Shown: positions 1 to 12,423 of the stretch, one piece after another
Numbering within the stretch: position 1 is the stretch's first letter
Layout of the letters: each line of letters begins with the position of its first letter
Origin: Lepas anatifera
Lineage: Eukaryota > Arthropoda > Thecostraca > Lepadidae
Assembly: GCA_034440635.1 (NCBI GenBank)
Contig: JAOTON010001354.1
Location: 558,001 to 622,000 of the forward strand
DNA: 64,000 nucleotides
Direction of reading: 5' to 3'
Translations under genes and position numbers: made by a program
The notes under the pieces: generated by a model
What the model saw: only the letters and a program-made list of their open reading frames with translations
Told to the model about the DNA's origin: nothing
The model's database searches: none

Positions 1-519
1 ATTTGCAGGCCGAATTAGCAAAAATGAGAAAAGGACTTCTGAAACAACTTTTTGTGAACTTTTAATCTACCCAATACATTTTTCGCGTATCTCCCATAAA
101 AACGCGGTTCAGAGTGAAAGCAAAGCTCAAGAGCGTTTATGCATCGATTAAATCTTCTTCAGCAATCGCTTAATTCTGACCTATGCTGCCATTAAGGTGC
201 AGCAAAATATTTTCACATTTAATTTGATCATTCTATTCATCAGGTTTGCTTTTTATTGCCCCCGCCAACGAAAAGCCAGCTTTTTACATCAATACGTTCT
301 CGCAAATGATTTCAGCTTTACTTAATGTGTGGCTAGAAAAGATCGGAAATCTTTGATAATCCTTCTACAATATCCAAAGTTGTTTTATTTATAGAAAACC
401 CTCCTCCAACGTTACATCGCCAAATTAAGCAATTTTGGCAAAGTCTTCTTCATTCAAAACATATTCAGCTGTCAGAAGAAGGTATATTGAAGGTAAGATG
501 ACACTGTAGTCTTATGCAT

Positions 520-521
<2 letters not shown>
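1..521. other. AT-rich intergenic DNA, no gene seen
   Basis: Both strands were read. There is no plausible exon, tRNA or recognisable transposon end. The sequence is ordinary AT-rich unique-looking DNA leading into a TA microsatellite. Confidence 0.6.

Positions 522-578
<57 letters not shown>
522..578. repeat. (TA)n microsatellite
   Basis: An uninterrupted AT/TA dinucleotide run of about 57 bp. The tyrosine/isoleucine stretch in the overlapping minus-strand frame is produced by the repeat and is not a gene. Confidence 0.97.
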
Positions 579-580
<2 letters not shown>

Positions 581-3500
581 CTATGAATCCTGCTAGTGGC
601 AGCTGTATCAAGGTTGTCTCAGTGTAACACTCATGGCTGAAATTTAAAGGCATTTGAGATCCCCACAGAATGGCTCCGTGATCTAAAATGAGGTTTGAGA
701 GCCTTTCCATGACCCACTGTTTGGTAGCCACCGGTTTAATGCCTATGGAAAATGTGCGAGTCCCAGGATAATTTGGCACAACAACTGAGGAGGCATCGGA
801 TGATCAAACCTGTTTAGAATAGATCAGCCAATACAATGTCCAATTGCTGCGGACGCTATGAGGACACAACTCGTTATTTTTTCTTAGCCTGAGGATAGCA
901 TACAAGCCTTCGGCCTTTTTGAGCCTATCTAAGCTATGTTTTGGTCACCATATGTACAGTGGTTTACAACTGAAGCCAAAAAAGCTCTTCTTAGCTGTTG
1001 ATATAGTCCCTATCACAATAAGAAATCATTATAAACTGTTTGATCTTTGTTCTCTAGACGAAATACAATCTTAGCTCTCTCTTTTTCTTTAATTCCATCG
1101 ATAACGGTGAAATTGCGAGTCCTTACTATGAAACCCTGCTTCTGAGAACCCCTTAAGAGGACATCATCATAACACATTAGATTCTAAAGAAGAGGTCCAA
1201 CAATAAGTCAGAAACACTGCAACGCATTGACCCTTTGCGTTTTCAATCTACGGGAGCGTCGACTCAGCCCTGATGCGCGCCTTCCCTGTCCCAATAATCA
1301 TATCAACCCCCGATGCATCAACATTTATCTAAGACAATGTTTAAAAAGGTGAACTTTGTAAATAAATGTCGTGTTGGGTGCCGCACTACAGTAAACATGA
1401 TTCTAATCAGACACAAACAGAAAAAGCATATCCACTAACTGCTGTGAACATCTTAAGAGTGGTTTGTTAATTCATAATATCGCAAACGTCTGTCAGCATT
1501 TGCGACGATTAGTCTTATTGGGGAATACGTATTACAGTGTGCGTTATATCATCTTTTAATTTCTGGCGCTGTGGCCTCCAAATCACACCAACCAATCAAT
1601 TGGTACCTAGAGAGGACATGCAAAGGTGAATCCAGAGAACAGGGTAGGTGTCGCCCGACCCTCCGCCCCGATCGCTCCCCTTGACGCCTCCAAACCACGC
1701 CCCAGTGCCCCCCCGGAGAAGTCTGCATGCCCTTGACACGTCTCTTCCAGTCCCACCTCTCCCCACCACTACCAGGATGCAAGTATTTGCTTAATTTGCA
1801 ACAAGTTTAGCAAGTTTTCCAACAAGCAACATACCCAAATAAGTCACACCTAAGCAATGGGCTCTCCTGAACTAAATGGCACCCCCTCAGGTCCAAAATG
1901 GCGCCCCCTGAACAAAGTACCCCTCACATAGGGAACCCTGATTCCGCCCACGAGAACATCTAATGTGTGCAGCGGCTTAGAATCTTCGGACAGAAAGCAG
2001 ATTCAAGCAGAGACTGCTACCCTCTTGGTATATTTTTCTAAGCCTGGCTGGAAGCAGCGCTTGCACAATATCTGGATTCATTTGGTTCCGCACTGCTCTC
2101 TAGAAAGCATTAACAGCTCGTCATGGCTTCCATTGCAGGGCGGGAGCAGAACCCTTGGTGGCATACTCTTCCGGCGAACTTTATTGCTCTTAGAAATATA
2201 CTTTCAATGTGGCGACCCATTCCTAACACATTCTTCTGACAGCAGGAGCGTGCACACAATAGCTTGATGCTTTAGAAGTTATCATTCAACCAGCTCTACG
2301 CAGCATTGAAGAAGTAAATATAAATGATTGCATTAATTAAATCGGAATTAATTAGTGGTTAAGCGGAGGGCCTTTTCCACAACTATTTAACCACTAAACA
2401 TTGTAGCATAACCAAGTTTCTCCTAAGCTAAATAAGCGTTTTGCAGGTTCATAATACATCACCTGTTTTTTTATTGCTCAGTAGTTCACCCAAAGGTGAA
2501 AAATCGTGATGGCCACGCGGTGGGTGAAAAATATTTGGCTCTGACGCCTGGCCTTGGGCACCTGACGTCAAGTTTGGAAACAAGGCCTAAAATAAAATGT
2601 TTCGCGAGGTAGACACATGGGGAAACAGTTACCATACATGAAGGAGAAACCGGAGCAAACATTTAATTTCATATTTTCAACTGTAATACACCCCTGTCCA
2701 TTCAAACCCATTCCCAATGCCAAGCGATTCCGTTGATGTGTTGGGTCCAAATAATTAGTGCCATGCCATATTCGCAGGTTGAGATCATCAATGACTTTGT
2801 ACAACAATGCAGAAGAAGACTCAAATAGAACAAAAAGAAAACGTCTTCAGAGTAGAAGCTAAAACTGTATTACTAGTATATCGCTGGAGCCCAACTTACA
2901 AACAGTCGTCAGGGATTATGACATGGGACAATTTTTTGCGTTCAAGTATTATCAGTTGATATCCCAGAAAAGGTCCCAATACGATGGATGCCATAGCTTT
3001 TATCATTTTCATCGTGGCTTTTATCATTTTGCATCCAATCCACACACATCTAAGGCCCAAGAAAAATTAGGCTAACTGATGGTTGTTGAATGAATGAGTG
3101 AGAATGAATGTTAATTCTTAGTAAAAACCAAGATCCTAAACGATGTACCAACGTTACGAGGGAAATCCTTCCTGTTCGCTTATCAATCCATCGAGTTTCA
3201 AAAGATCAGAGATAACAAAAAGCAACCAAGCCGCGAAAAAGTAACGGATGCAGGACCTCGGGACCCGCACTAGGTTCCGAGTCTATATCAATCTAGATAT
3301 TCGGTTGGCCAGGAGCACAGTCCATTATATATATATTTACTTGCGATGCATGAGAAGCTTCGTTACCAAAGTCCTTTCGGTTCGCACCATTCCGACCAGA
3401 CGAAAGGTGGCGCCTCGGAACGTACCTTTATAAGAAGCAAATTAATTGTATTCGAACGAAATATTCAAGTAAGCTCACACAACTCATTTTCTGTCATTTT

Positions 3501-3640
3501 GTAAATAAACTAAGGTCAAATCACTGATATTCAACGGAAATATTGTACTTTAAATCAAACCTTCTCAAATGGTACATATTACATTCATGAGCCTTTTCTA
3601 AAGAAGGACCAGGACCGAGCGGCAGAACAGTACCAGATAC
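579..3640. other. Intergenic DNA, no gene seen
   Basis: About 3 kb with only short accidental frames and no recognisable domain. A C-rich patch near 1640-1780 and a stretch near 1860-1930 with repeated words of the type GGCGCCCCCTGAAC look like old transposon debris. A 10-bp inverted pair AGTGGTTAA/TTAACCACT sits at about 2354-2397. Nothing else could be assigned. Confidence 0.5.
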
Positions 3641-3707
3641 CCGGATACATGAGTCCATTGGGCCGTTTCCGTGGTCGATACCGTACTGAGGGTGCTCATG
3701 TATCCGG
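3641..3707. repeat. 13-bp perfect inverted repeat
   Basis: CCGGATACATGAG at 3641-3653 is matched by its exact reverse complement CTCATGTATCCGG at 3695-3707, leaving a 41-bp spacer. It could be a small foldback remnant or chance. No target duplication was seen. Confidence 0.6.
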
Positions 3708-4379
3708 TGTAGTTGTCGTGAGATGACCAAGCTTTCAAGCAGACTGAGATCTCAAGGCTGAAATACAAGGTTCGGTGCGAATGGCTCATGGTAACAAGGC
3801 TTGGTTGTAAAATTTACGGAGTCATTATAGACTAAATAATCAATGCATTAACAAATAAAAAATTGATAGCGTCTGATCTATCTTAATAGCGGTTTTGATA
3901 GAGATTTCTAGTTTCTTTTACGGAGTTCAGCTATTGTCCTCCTTGAGGTACAGAGTAGGTATGTGGCAACAATACGATGCCAAACAATAGGGGTGTGCAT
4001 TACCCATTGAAATACGTAAAAAAATTTAAAATAAATTAAGATGTTTGTCCACTCGCTGCTTCCGCTCTATACACGGATAAATGCCTCAATATCGTTCCAC
4101 TATTTCACCGCTAGATATATGTTTTCAGAAAACATATACCAAGCCCCCTCATTGGAATAAAGTCAAACATTTGATGAGCTTGGAGTTCCCTCGGATTAAA
4201 ACGACTTTTTGCCCCTGTTATTTAAGGCTTTAACCAATCGATATGTTTGCGCGGAACCCATTCTGTGCAATAGGGCTTTGTCCGCCCTACATTGACCTCT
4301 GTTTACGAAATGCCAATGCCATGACCTGTGACTTGCAACGCCCGTGCAACATCCAGACTAACCTGATCACGTGTCCATG

Positions 4380-4900
4380 TGTCTGGCGAATCCCCCGCTG
4401 TACCGGACGCTGCCTCCGAGGATGCGGCGATCACCCCGGCAACACAGCGCTCACTCAGTTGCCGGCTCCAGTGTCCCGGTGGTCCCAATAGCCGGCGCGA
4501 TACAGCGGGTCAGTACCGGCGCCCCCTGACACCTCTCCGTGCGGCCAGCCGCCCGAGTGGCGTGCGCTCGCCGCCGCCGCCTGCTTCCGCGCCCCGCCGC
4601 CAGGCGGACCCTCAGCCTATCCAGTTTCAGGAAAACCGCGCGGGGCGGAGCCAGCAGCCGGCAAAAAGATGAAAAATCGGCGGCAGATCGGCTGTGTATT
4701 GCTGCCGCCGGCGGCGGCGGGGTTGCCGCGCGGGGCGGGTGTCCGTCGCCGCGTCGCCGGCTCCAGGGGCACGTCCGCGCCGTCCATGGGTTCAGTCAAC
4801 CCGGCGACTGATAGAAGTGGTGCGAGGAACGCTGGCGTCGGCTCCGTACTCCTCCATTGACGCCCCCCTTCCTCCTCCCTCCCTCCCTCCCGCTGCACGC
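4380..4900. other. GC-rich, CpG-dense island
   Basis: Composition switches sharply from the AT-rich surroundings to CCG/CGG-rich DNA with many CpG dinucleotides and no TG/CA excess. Frames of 60-100 codons open on both strands simply because stop codons are rare in such sequence, and none resembles a known protein. It may be a promoter-like or conserved regulatory island. It is one of more than ten similar islands in the window. Confidence 0.5.
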
Positions 4901-7554
4901 ATGCCTGTCCTGTGAAGTGTTGTCGAATGAATCACGACTATTCGGGAAACTGTTCTCATTACTGTAACCATGGGAATGGTATGATAAGTAGGGGATACCA
5001 CCCACACAGATAGCCATCATCGAGGGCTTTGGCGACATACCAGAGGCAATCCTAATGGTCTAATCTTAACTGGATCAGATCGGTATCAAAATACTCTGAG
5101 CTGAATCTTAGACACATGTTTAAACTAGGGCAGACCGTTAATATGATGTTGGCCACATACGGCTAAATATTCCTCAAACTGGTAACGACGTGATGCCATA
5201 AAAGTTATAATGTCCTTTGTTTTTATACCGCTCGTTAAATATATACATGCCAAAATAGGCATTGAAGTAATTCGACAGAAAGTTCCCTGCCATCCGAGGC
5301 AAAACCGTGCAGCTTCGTTACATATCTACGTCTCGCTCGGTGCTACTTTGACTGCGTCGTCATCTCTCTCACCATTGGTTAAACTATTTCGCTGAAACCC
5401 AATGCCGAGTACCGCCACAAAATGCTTCTTTTGAGAGCCAAAGGCCAGAGGAAAAGAAGACCCTGTTGCAGTTCTTTAACACGTCTACCTAATTTCTGCA
5501 GTGTAAGGACGCGAGGGATGCGCTCCCCGAATCATCTACAGATTTGGCACTGAGCTTATTCAAAATGACTTGAAGGAAACAGCTTTAAACAAGCTCTGCT
5601 CCCCCTGCTACCTACCGAAGTTATGCCAGCAGCATAGCACCTTCAGGTATTGTCCAAGAAGCATCACACATTCTCCTGTTTGAAAGACGAACCTATTTTC
5701 TAAAGCAGTTCATTCTTCATTGCATGTCGCACGAGAATTCTGGGATTCTGGGTGATCTTTTTATTTCAGAGCCTCATAAACTTTTCCTCAAATTTTTCTT
5801 ATCGATAACTTCAGCCTGCGAGTAAACTTAGGTGGTATTTGGCAATTCCTCGTTCAGTTTTATGACTTTGGTCTTGGAGAACGTACAGGAAGAAGTCGTT
5901 TTTTCAGCTAAACAGTACCATTAGGGACGTTCATAAAATACGCAATGCAAACTGGGGTTCTGTTGTCAGAGCGTTATCGTTATCGTTATGGAGTCCGCCA
6001 CCCAATTGCATTACACATGGGCTTCAGCAAGCGTTGCATGGGGTAGAGGGGGAGACAAAATGATGCGTCAGGTAATTTATAGATGGTTCTTTAAAATTAG
6101 AATGTCAAACCAGTTTTCATTTTGTTGCAAACAATTCTTGAGAATTTTTTTGTTTCGTTTACCCCAGTTTAATCTGTATCTGGATTCTGATGCACTTTAA
6201 ATGTGTTTGCAGATACAATGTCGCACGTTTCGCGCATTCCACTTGCTGAAAAGCATAAGCACTCAAAACTGCATATATTGATCCTATTTTCGTCATTAAG
6301 TCATATATGTTGCTGTTGTAATCAGCACATTACTTTGAAAGGCCTTCTTATCGGTCACTCATCTCTGCAAAAAGTTGAAGCATGGTACCATATACATCTA
6401 TGATTATTTTCGCATCCGGATTCACCCAATAAAGTAAGACAAAAACTGAACAGGCAACAAACTTTCCGGAACGTACACATTTAGGTATAATGGAGCATAT
6501 TGTTCTTATAAAGAATTTTGATTTATCACAAATCATTTTTTTACGTCTTGTAAACGTAGCTCTAAAATATATCAAGTTAGTAACTAATCTTATAGTTTTA
6601 TTGGCCGAGCAAAGCCACGATCAAATCGTTTCTTTTTCTCATTTTATTTCGCCTATAAAGAGTTTGTGGCCTGCGAAAATATTTGCTTTCTTAGCCCACT
6701 AAAAGTCATATGGCATTACTGACTCATGTCCTTGCAATGGAAATGAAAGACTTATCACTCAGATTTCCGTTTATCCGTTGATATAGACCACAGAGAAAAA
6801 GACAGCTATATGTTTAGGAATTTATGGTCGGAGCTGAAACAAGTTCGGTCACGTCTCTCCACTTCGATAACAGATAAATAATACGAATGAGACGTGATAG
6901 TGGTTGTAGTGATAAGAAAAATTCCTCAATTTTAAAAATTTGGCAAACACAAGTCGATTTGCAGCCAACAGAAGGCACCATTTGAAAACGATAGCCATAT
7001 GCTTAATGCCATTAACACATTGATGGTACACATAAAAACAGTGGGCAACAAGAAATGACGACCCGACAGACGAATTTTGTTACCTTGCAAGTGTAAGCAA
7101 CCCCTTTTAAACTATTCGAGAGCGTTATCCAGAGGTTAGAGTAATATCCAGGACTGAAAAACAGGGTGAATTGACGCCCTAGGTTGTGAGGCCTTATTAG
7201 GAACAGTATGCAAAAATGCAAAGCATGGGGTTCCACAGGCCTTTAATTTTGAGCCAAACAAAGATACATACCTACCATGGTGACACAGGCAGGTGCAGGA
7301 TTTTATGGGGGAGGGGCACTCTGTTTGAGAGGCATTGTGTGCACCAGGGGACACCATTCAAGTCCATCGCCACTCGTGAAATGTATTTGCACGCGCAATG
7401 ACAGAATTTGATTAGGAAATGTACCGTCGGACGAAGCGACACATGATTGTCTCCTTCCTGTGGTCCCCGCATCCGTGCTCTTTTTTTCCTTATTTACTGT
7501 ACCTGTGTGCTGCCATTGTAAATGTCTGAATGCCGAAACACGGCTTCAAATATG
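4900..7554. other. Intergenic DNA, no gene seen
   Basis: AT-rich DNA, strongest from 6100 to 7100, with short accidental frames only. No splice-bounded coding block, tRNA or transposon terminus was recognised. Confidence 0.5.
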
Positions 7555-7645
7555 TTATATAATAGTGTAATAGTAGTGTACTATATACTGTACTTATACT
7601 ACTACTATACTATACTATACCATACTACTGTACTTATACACCAGT
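7555..7645. repeat. Low-complexity TAC/TATAC tract
   Basis: About 90 bp made almost only of TAC, TAG and TATAC words, with repeated ACTATAC and GTACTTATAC. It is a degenerate microsatellite. Confidence 0.75.
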
Positions 7646-7696
7646 GTAATACTAGTGCAATAGTAAATATGTATATAAAGCTCGACTACCCGTCGG

Positions 7697-7895
7697 CTTT
7701 GGCGGATCCAGGAGCAGATTTTCGAAGGGGCCAAACCAACGTTTAGGGGGACTAAATGGAGAAAAAAATCACAAAAACATAATACTTTTAAAGAAAAACG
7801 GAATAAATTTCGCCCTTTTGGGAGGTCAAAAGATACTATTTTAGGCTTTGGAGGGATCACAGCCCCTTTGCCCCCCACCCTTGGATCCGTCAGTG
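7697..7895. mobile_element. hAT-like MITE (degenerate)
   Basis: The left end reads CTTTGGCGGATCCAGG and the reverse complement of the right end reads CACTGACGGATCCAAGG. These match each other and the CASTGGCGGATCCAGG type of terminus common in non-autonomous hAT elements. The interior of about 200 bp is non-coding, with a G-rich block near the left and C-rich blocks near the right. The flanking 8 bp (CCCGTCGG and CACTTTGG) do not match, so the target duplication has decayed or the ends are slightly misplaced. Confidence 0.55.
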
Positions 7896-9469
7896 CACTT
7901 TGGAATGCAGCACCTTTGCCAGGATGAAATGCCTTAAAATCCCAAATCGTGGGCACCTAGGGGCTCTCGGAAGCCCTGGGGATCACTGGTTGAGTCTCTA
8001 CTTTGTCTACGCTCTTGACCTCTAGGCCAGTATCAGCACCGTCAAGCCTGGCATGGTCACGGCAAGATTCCGGCGAGTCTAGAGATGGTCTCAGAATTAG
8101 TCCCAACCAAGGGCGTCGCCACGGATTTTCGAGCTTGGAGCCGTACCCGGAGATGGAAAGTATGTCCCTTCGTTCCTTTGTTCGGTTGGCTAGAGAGGGA
8201 AGTGCTACACTTGTTTGTGTTAAACATTAGTGGAATATCATGAACGTAGCAAAAAGAAGCGTTGCTTTACTAAAATTTGACATTTTCTGCGGTACTCCCG
8301 GCCAAACTGCGGGAGAGGCGGAGCTGTGCCTTACTTTTTGACAATGGGGCCCCCAGGACGCTGATGGTGACATCCTTAGTTCTGAAAAATACTTACATAC
8401 ATAAAAACATAGAAAATGGATTATTTCGTATGCAAAGCTGCCTATGTTCGGGACCAATGGTAGAGAAGTTGTAACTTGTAATAGAAATGCAGAAAATCTT
8501 AAATCTGACCAGGTTTTTCCAGATTTCCCGGAACGTTTTTAACGGTAGCGACAATTTCAAATCCAGGACTTCATTTGGGAGGGAGCGGGGGGTCTCTGCA
8601 GTGTATTTTCTACCACCTATGCAGTTTCAATAGGCATTCTGATATTTCAGAGGGAGGGGCGTTTGAGCGCTCCTGGTCTCCCTTGTATCCGATATCGGGT
8701 GTTTTTAATGGTGATCAGATGTTCTGGAGGTTTTTAAAAGCTTCTGAAACAAATTTTTGACTGACAGTTGTACTAGTTAGATTCTTTGTAGTGGTGCACA
8801 GGAGCGTATGACTATAAGTAAACAAGAGCGTCCAGGAATGAGGGCGGATTCGAGGGCCGAGTCGGCTTATGCATGTGGCAGGGGCCTAGGGGGAGGAGTG
8901 TTCTTATTCATGTCCAACACCTAAAGCTGTTCATTGTATTGCAGCTTGCACTATACATTATATGTTTGTATTTTGTCCAGGTATCAGTTGGTTTGTCTGA
9001 TTACTGCAGGCCTCAAGACATTGTTTGATCTACAGGCTCAAATCTTCGATGGAGCATTTAGTGAAATAGATTACACTGGTCAACAGCCAAAATGGATCGG
9101 CACGTAAGCACCTGTTCCTACCTACTTCGATGAACGCTGATTTCAAATTTAGTAACCGTTTTTGCCATCGGACCTGGTTTCTTCCGAGCACACCTGGTAT
9201 ATAGCCCTACACTTCTCACACAGTCATAAGCCTAGCCTTTTGTGTACAAATCTAGATCAAGGATGCCGAGAAACCGGATTATCCGCACCTGGGACAATGC
9301 AGCTTATCACTAAACATGTGAAGTTATTGCACCAGAAGACTAACTCGCATTCAAGTGCATGAACATTGTGAATTGAACAAGGCATGCACTCGGTCGCACA
9401 AGCTCGCCGGTATTGTAAACCGAGTAGTGACGTCGCAACATGATATGATGAGGATTTTATGCCAGAGTC
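7896..9469. other. Intergenic DNA, transposon debris possible
   Basis: No coding feature was recognised. Patches such as 8100-8160 and 8570-8680, with GGGAGGGGCG and CCAAGGGCGTCGCC words, resemble pieces of DNA-transposon ends like the MITE just upstream, but no matching pair could be delimited. Confidence 0.4.
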
Positions 9470-9990
9470 ACCTCCTTGAAGGTCAGTCCAAGTAAAAGTC
9501 ACAGGTCAAGGTCATGCCACCACTTCAAGGTCATTGACTCTAGTGCATTTTTGTCGGATGACATTGCCTAATATGACGTATATTATGTTATGACGTCATA
9601 GGCTAGGTCATTCAATCTTGACGTCAAGGTCCCAGGTTCAAGTCAAAGGCCATAGGTCAAGGTCAAACCTGATTTCCCGCCCGACGGTTGCCATAGTGCT
9701 AGTTGCAGTATACGTTATAGGCAAAATGTAATATTTTGACGTCGAAGGTCAATGACCTTGAACAACCTTGACCTCAAAGTTTCAGAGAACATTGCCTCAA
9801 ATCTTTCCGTCGTTACTTTAGGTCACTTTCGCTCCATATCCGGCTTCTCATCGCATAATCGCGGCATTTCCCAATGGCTACCCTGACATACAGAATTGGA
9901 CCTATATGACCTCGTTTTCTTGAATATATTTGCCTAGGTCTATGAAAATCGGGTTTAGGTAGAATACCCAAGCCTCCACAAACACCCAAA
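9470..9990. repeat. AGGTCA-rich dispersed repeat, copy A
   Basis: Dense AGGTCA and TGACCT words in both orientations. From about 9655 the sequence aligns by eye with a second copy starting near 11194. Shared blocks in the same order include AAGGTCAAACCT, CGGTTGCC, TTTCAGAG plus ACATTG, and the CGCATAATCGCGGCATTT versus TGCATAATAACGGCATTT blocks. It is a non-coding repeat of unassigned class. Neither the TTAA flanks nor the end hairpins of the elements at 50-62 kb were found here. Confidence 0.6.
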
Positions 9991-11139
9991 CGTTAATTTT
10001 CTAGACCTCTTGGGTTTTGACTGTCATTGTCACTGATGCCAATAAGGCTTGCACAAAGACGACACACAGACCTACTGGATCTCAGAATTCTGATCTGATA
10101 CGGAATTTCTGCTGCCAGATTCGTGTTCAGCGTCACAAATTACTCTAGAAACGGACTATTTCGCATTGGATCCATGGCAAAAGTTAAATTTTGTTTCCCT
10201 GTCTTATTAGATATTCTGGTATAGTCCTTCATCAGAATTGTGTATGTAAAGTTACCTGAAGGGTTCCGTAATGCGACAAATTTGAGCCAGTATAATTATG
10301 AATAAGCATTTTTCGTTTATCTAAGTTGACAGCTGCTTTTTAATGGACCTAGGTGGCTCAAATCGTTATCTTTGTTTTATTGTGGCAACAAATCTACCCC
10401 TAATACGGGCGCTGGACTCCCAGAGGGGACGTTATGAGACTTCATACCCAGTGATTACTTTGCTACAAACAATATGTCTGCTTAAGTATCAGTCATAATA
10501 TTTTATGCAGAATTAAAGTGAACTTTTAATGGAGCTATTATTGGAGTCACACTCTCGTAAAATCACTTGGCGGCACTAATTGTCGAAATCAAGCATTGAT
10601 AGCTATTCTCCTAGCACCAACACTTAAATCTCAAGCACGTCGGTAAGCACCCAATGAGTGTACGTGCTGGCTGCCGATAGGTTATTGTCAGTGAATACGC
10701 TGCAACCCTGCAAGAACACGTACTCCTAGCAGTCAGTAGCCGATATACCGGTTCCTCTCAGCTCTATATTGGTTTGTTAGATAGGTAATTGATATATAGC
10801 TCAGCTAAACAGTTAATCATTCCCGGTTAAGTATCTGGCCGTCAGCCAGGATACCCCATACCCCAGCTCATTTGCTCATCAAAGGGTCACCTATTTCAAC
10901 ACGCACAGTGGAGTAGTGTTCTAAAGTGCCTCCTCCCTCATCTTTTCCAAGGTGGGTGAATAACCCTTTGCTGCCAGAAAATGAATTTTCGCCACATTTA
11001 AGAGAATTTATGAACGCGTCGTTTGGTGGAATAATTTTGGAAATGAGTTAATAATTGTTTGACTTATAGACTTTCAAAGCCAGGCCTATATTTTGAGACC
11101 GCCACATCACACAGTTGCGCCAGTTCACCAGTTCGACGT
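9991..11139. other. Intergenic DNA, no gene seen
   Basis: About 1.1 kb of AT-rich DNA between the two AGGTCA-rich copies, with no recognisable gene, tRNA or transposon end. Confidence 0.5.
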
Positions 11140-11560
11140 CGTTGCTATCGTCACTCAATGTTAAGATCAAGGTCACAGGTTAGTTAAAGGTCATTTTTTA
11201 AGGTCAAACCTAAATGTTCCGCCACACGGTTGCCTTAGCTTCAGTTATATAATATGTGCAATAGTGCCTAAATTATTGGGAATATTGGGAATATATCAAA
11301 GTGTGATCTTGACCCCAAAATTTCAGAGGACATTGTGTGGGACCTCCCCTACCTGACATTAGTCTGCTTTCACTGTATTCCCTGTTATTGTGCATAATAA
11401 CGGCATTTTGCAATAGGGAAAGCATTCCACGACATTTCAGCACATGCGATAGTCGATTTTACACCCTCATGTCTTCGATTTTCTTCAAACTTATATGAAG
11501 TATGACGGAATATTAAGCCAAACGGGACATCTGACCTGCCCAAATGTGGAGGCCCCCAAA
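11140..11560. repeat. AGGTCA-rich dispersed repeat, copy B
   Basis: Direct-orientation relative of the repeat at 9470-9990. It shares AAGGTCAAACCT, CGGTTGCC, a TTTCAGAGGACATTG block and TGCATAATAACGGCATTTTGCAA in collinear order. Identity is modest, so the two copies are old. It could be two insertions of one transposon family or an ancient local duplication. Confidence 0.6.
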
Positions 11561-11656
11561 ACTTGGAGGTCCTCTCGGAGTCATATCCTCTCTAAAACTG
11601 TTCCTCTGGATAGAAAGTAGTTGCGACGCCTCTGGCCTCGAGCTGATAAATAATAA

Positions 11657-12015
11657 CGTCGGTTTCAGACTTGTCAGGCAATGCGTCAGTCCCGGGCTGA
11701 TCGGAAATTGTGTCAGTCTCAGACCGATCGGACATCATGTCAGTCTCAGACCGATCGGACATCGCGTCGGTCTCAGACCGATCGATATCGTGTCAGCCTC
11801 AGGCTGATCGGACATCATGTCAGTCTCGGACCGATCGGACATCATGTCGTCTCAGACCGATCGGACATCGCTCGGTCTCAGACCGATCAGATATCGTGTC
11901 AGTCTCAGACCGATCGGACATCATGTCAGTCTCAGACCGATCGTACATCGCGTCAGTCTCAGACCGATCAGACATCATGTCAGTCTCAGACCGATTGGAC
12001 ATCGTGTCAGTCTTC
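11657..12015. repeat. 27-bp tandem satellite with CGATCG core
   Basis: About 13 copies of a 27-bp unit of the form GTCTCAGACCGATCGGACATC followed by ATGTCA. The first two copies are degenerate and several copies carry 1-2 bp deletions. Since 27 is a multiple of three and the unit lacks stops, the three plus-strand frames stay open and give repeating SQTDRTSCQ-like peptides. The frame changes at the indels argue against selection on protein. Confidence 0.93.
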
Positions 12016-12423
12016 TGTATCGGTCTGGCGTCGGTGGAGCGCTGCGTGCGGGGACCGGTCGGTCGTGACACCGTCGTGCAAAAACACCTGTGTGTATAGC
12101 GCCACAAAAAGGCTGGACACGACCCCATTCCAGATTTACAGAATGTGTCGGACCGGCTCGGCCAGAGCAGTCTAACGAGTGCTGGCTTTTTGTGGTGTGA
12201 CACTCACACGGCCGGCGTTCTGATAATCGGACCGGAGCCGGCAGGAGCGGGTGCTGTTCACGCTGCCACACACACAGCACCTTCAGCTGCGATCAATCCC
12301 TGGTGAGATGATCGGTCCAAAAAATGCAAATTTTGGAAGGAGAGCTGGCCGTACAGAGTGAACCAACTCACGTTACCGATAGGAGAAATTCACGGTCCTG
12401 TTAACTTGAACTCTAAAATGTTA
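12016..12423. other. GC-rich flank of the satellite, then intergenic DNA
   Basis: GC-rich sequence with GTCGG and ACCGG words to about 12290, then AT-rich DNA. No gene was recognised. This stretch lies just beyond the nad4 3' end of the NUMT and may include a little more mitochondrial DNA, but I could not demonstrate a tRNA. Confidence 0.4.

Noticed and set aside
11681..12175. Open frames of up to 164 codons over the 27-bp satellite
   Set aside because: All plus-strand frames and one minus-strand frame are open because the unit has no stops. The peptide is pure repeat.
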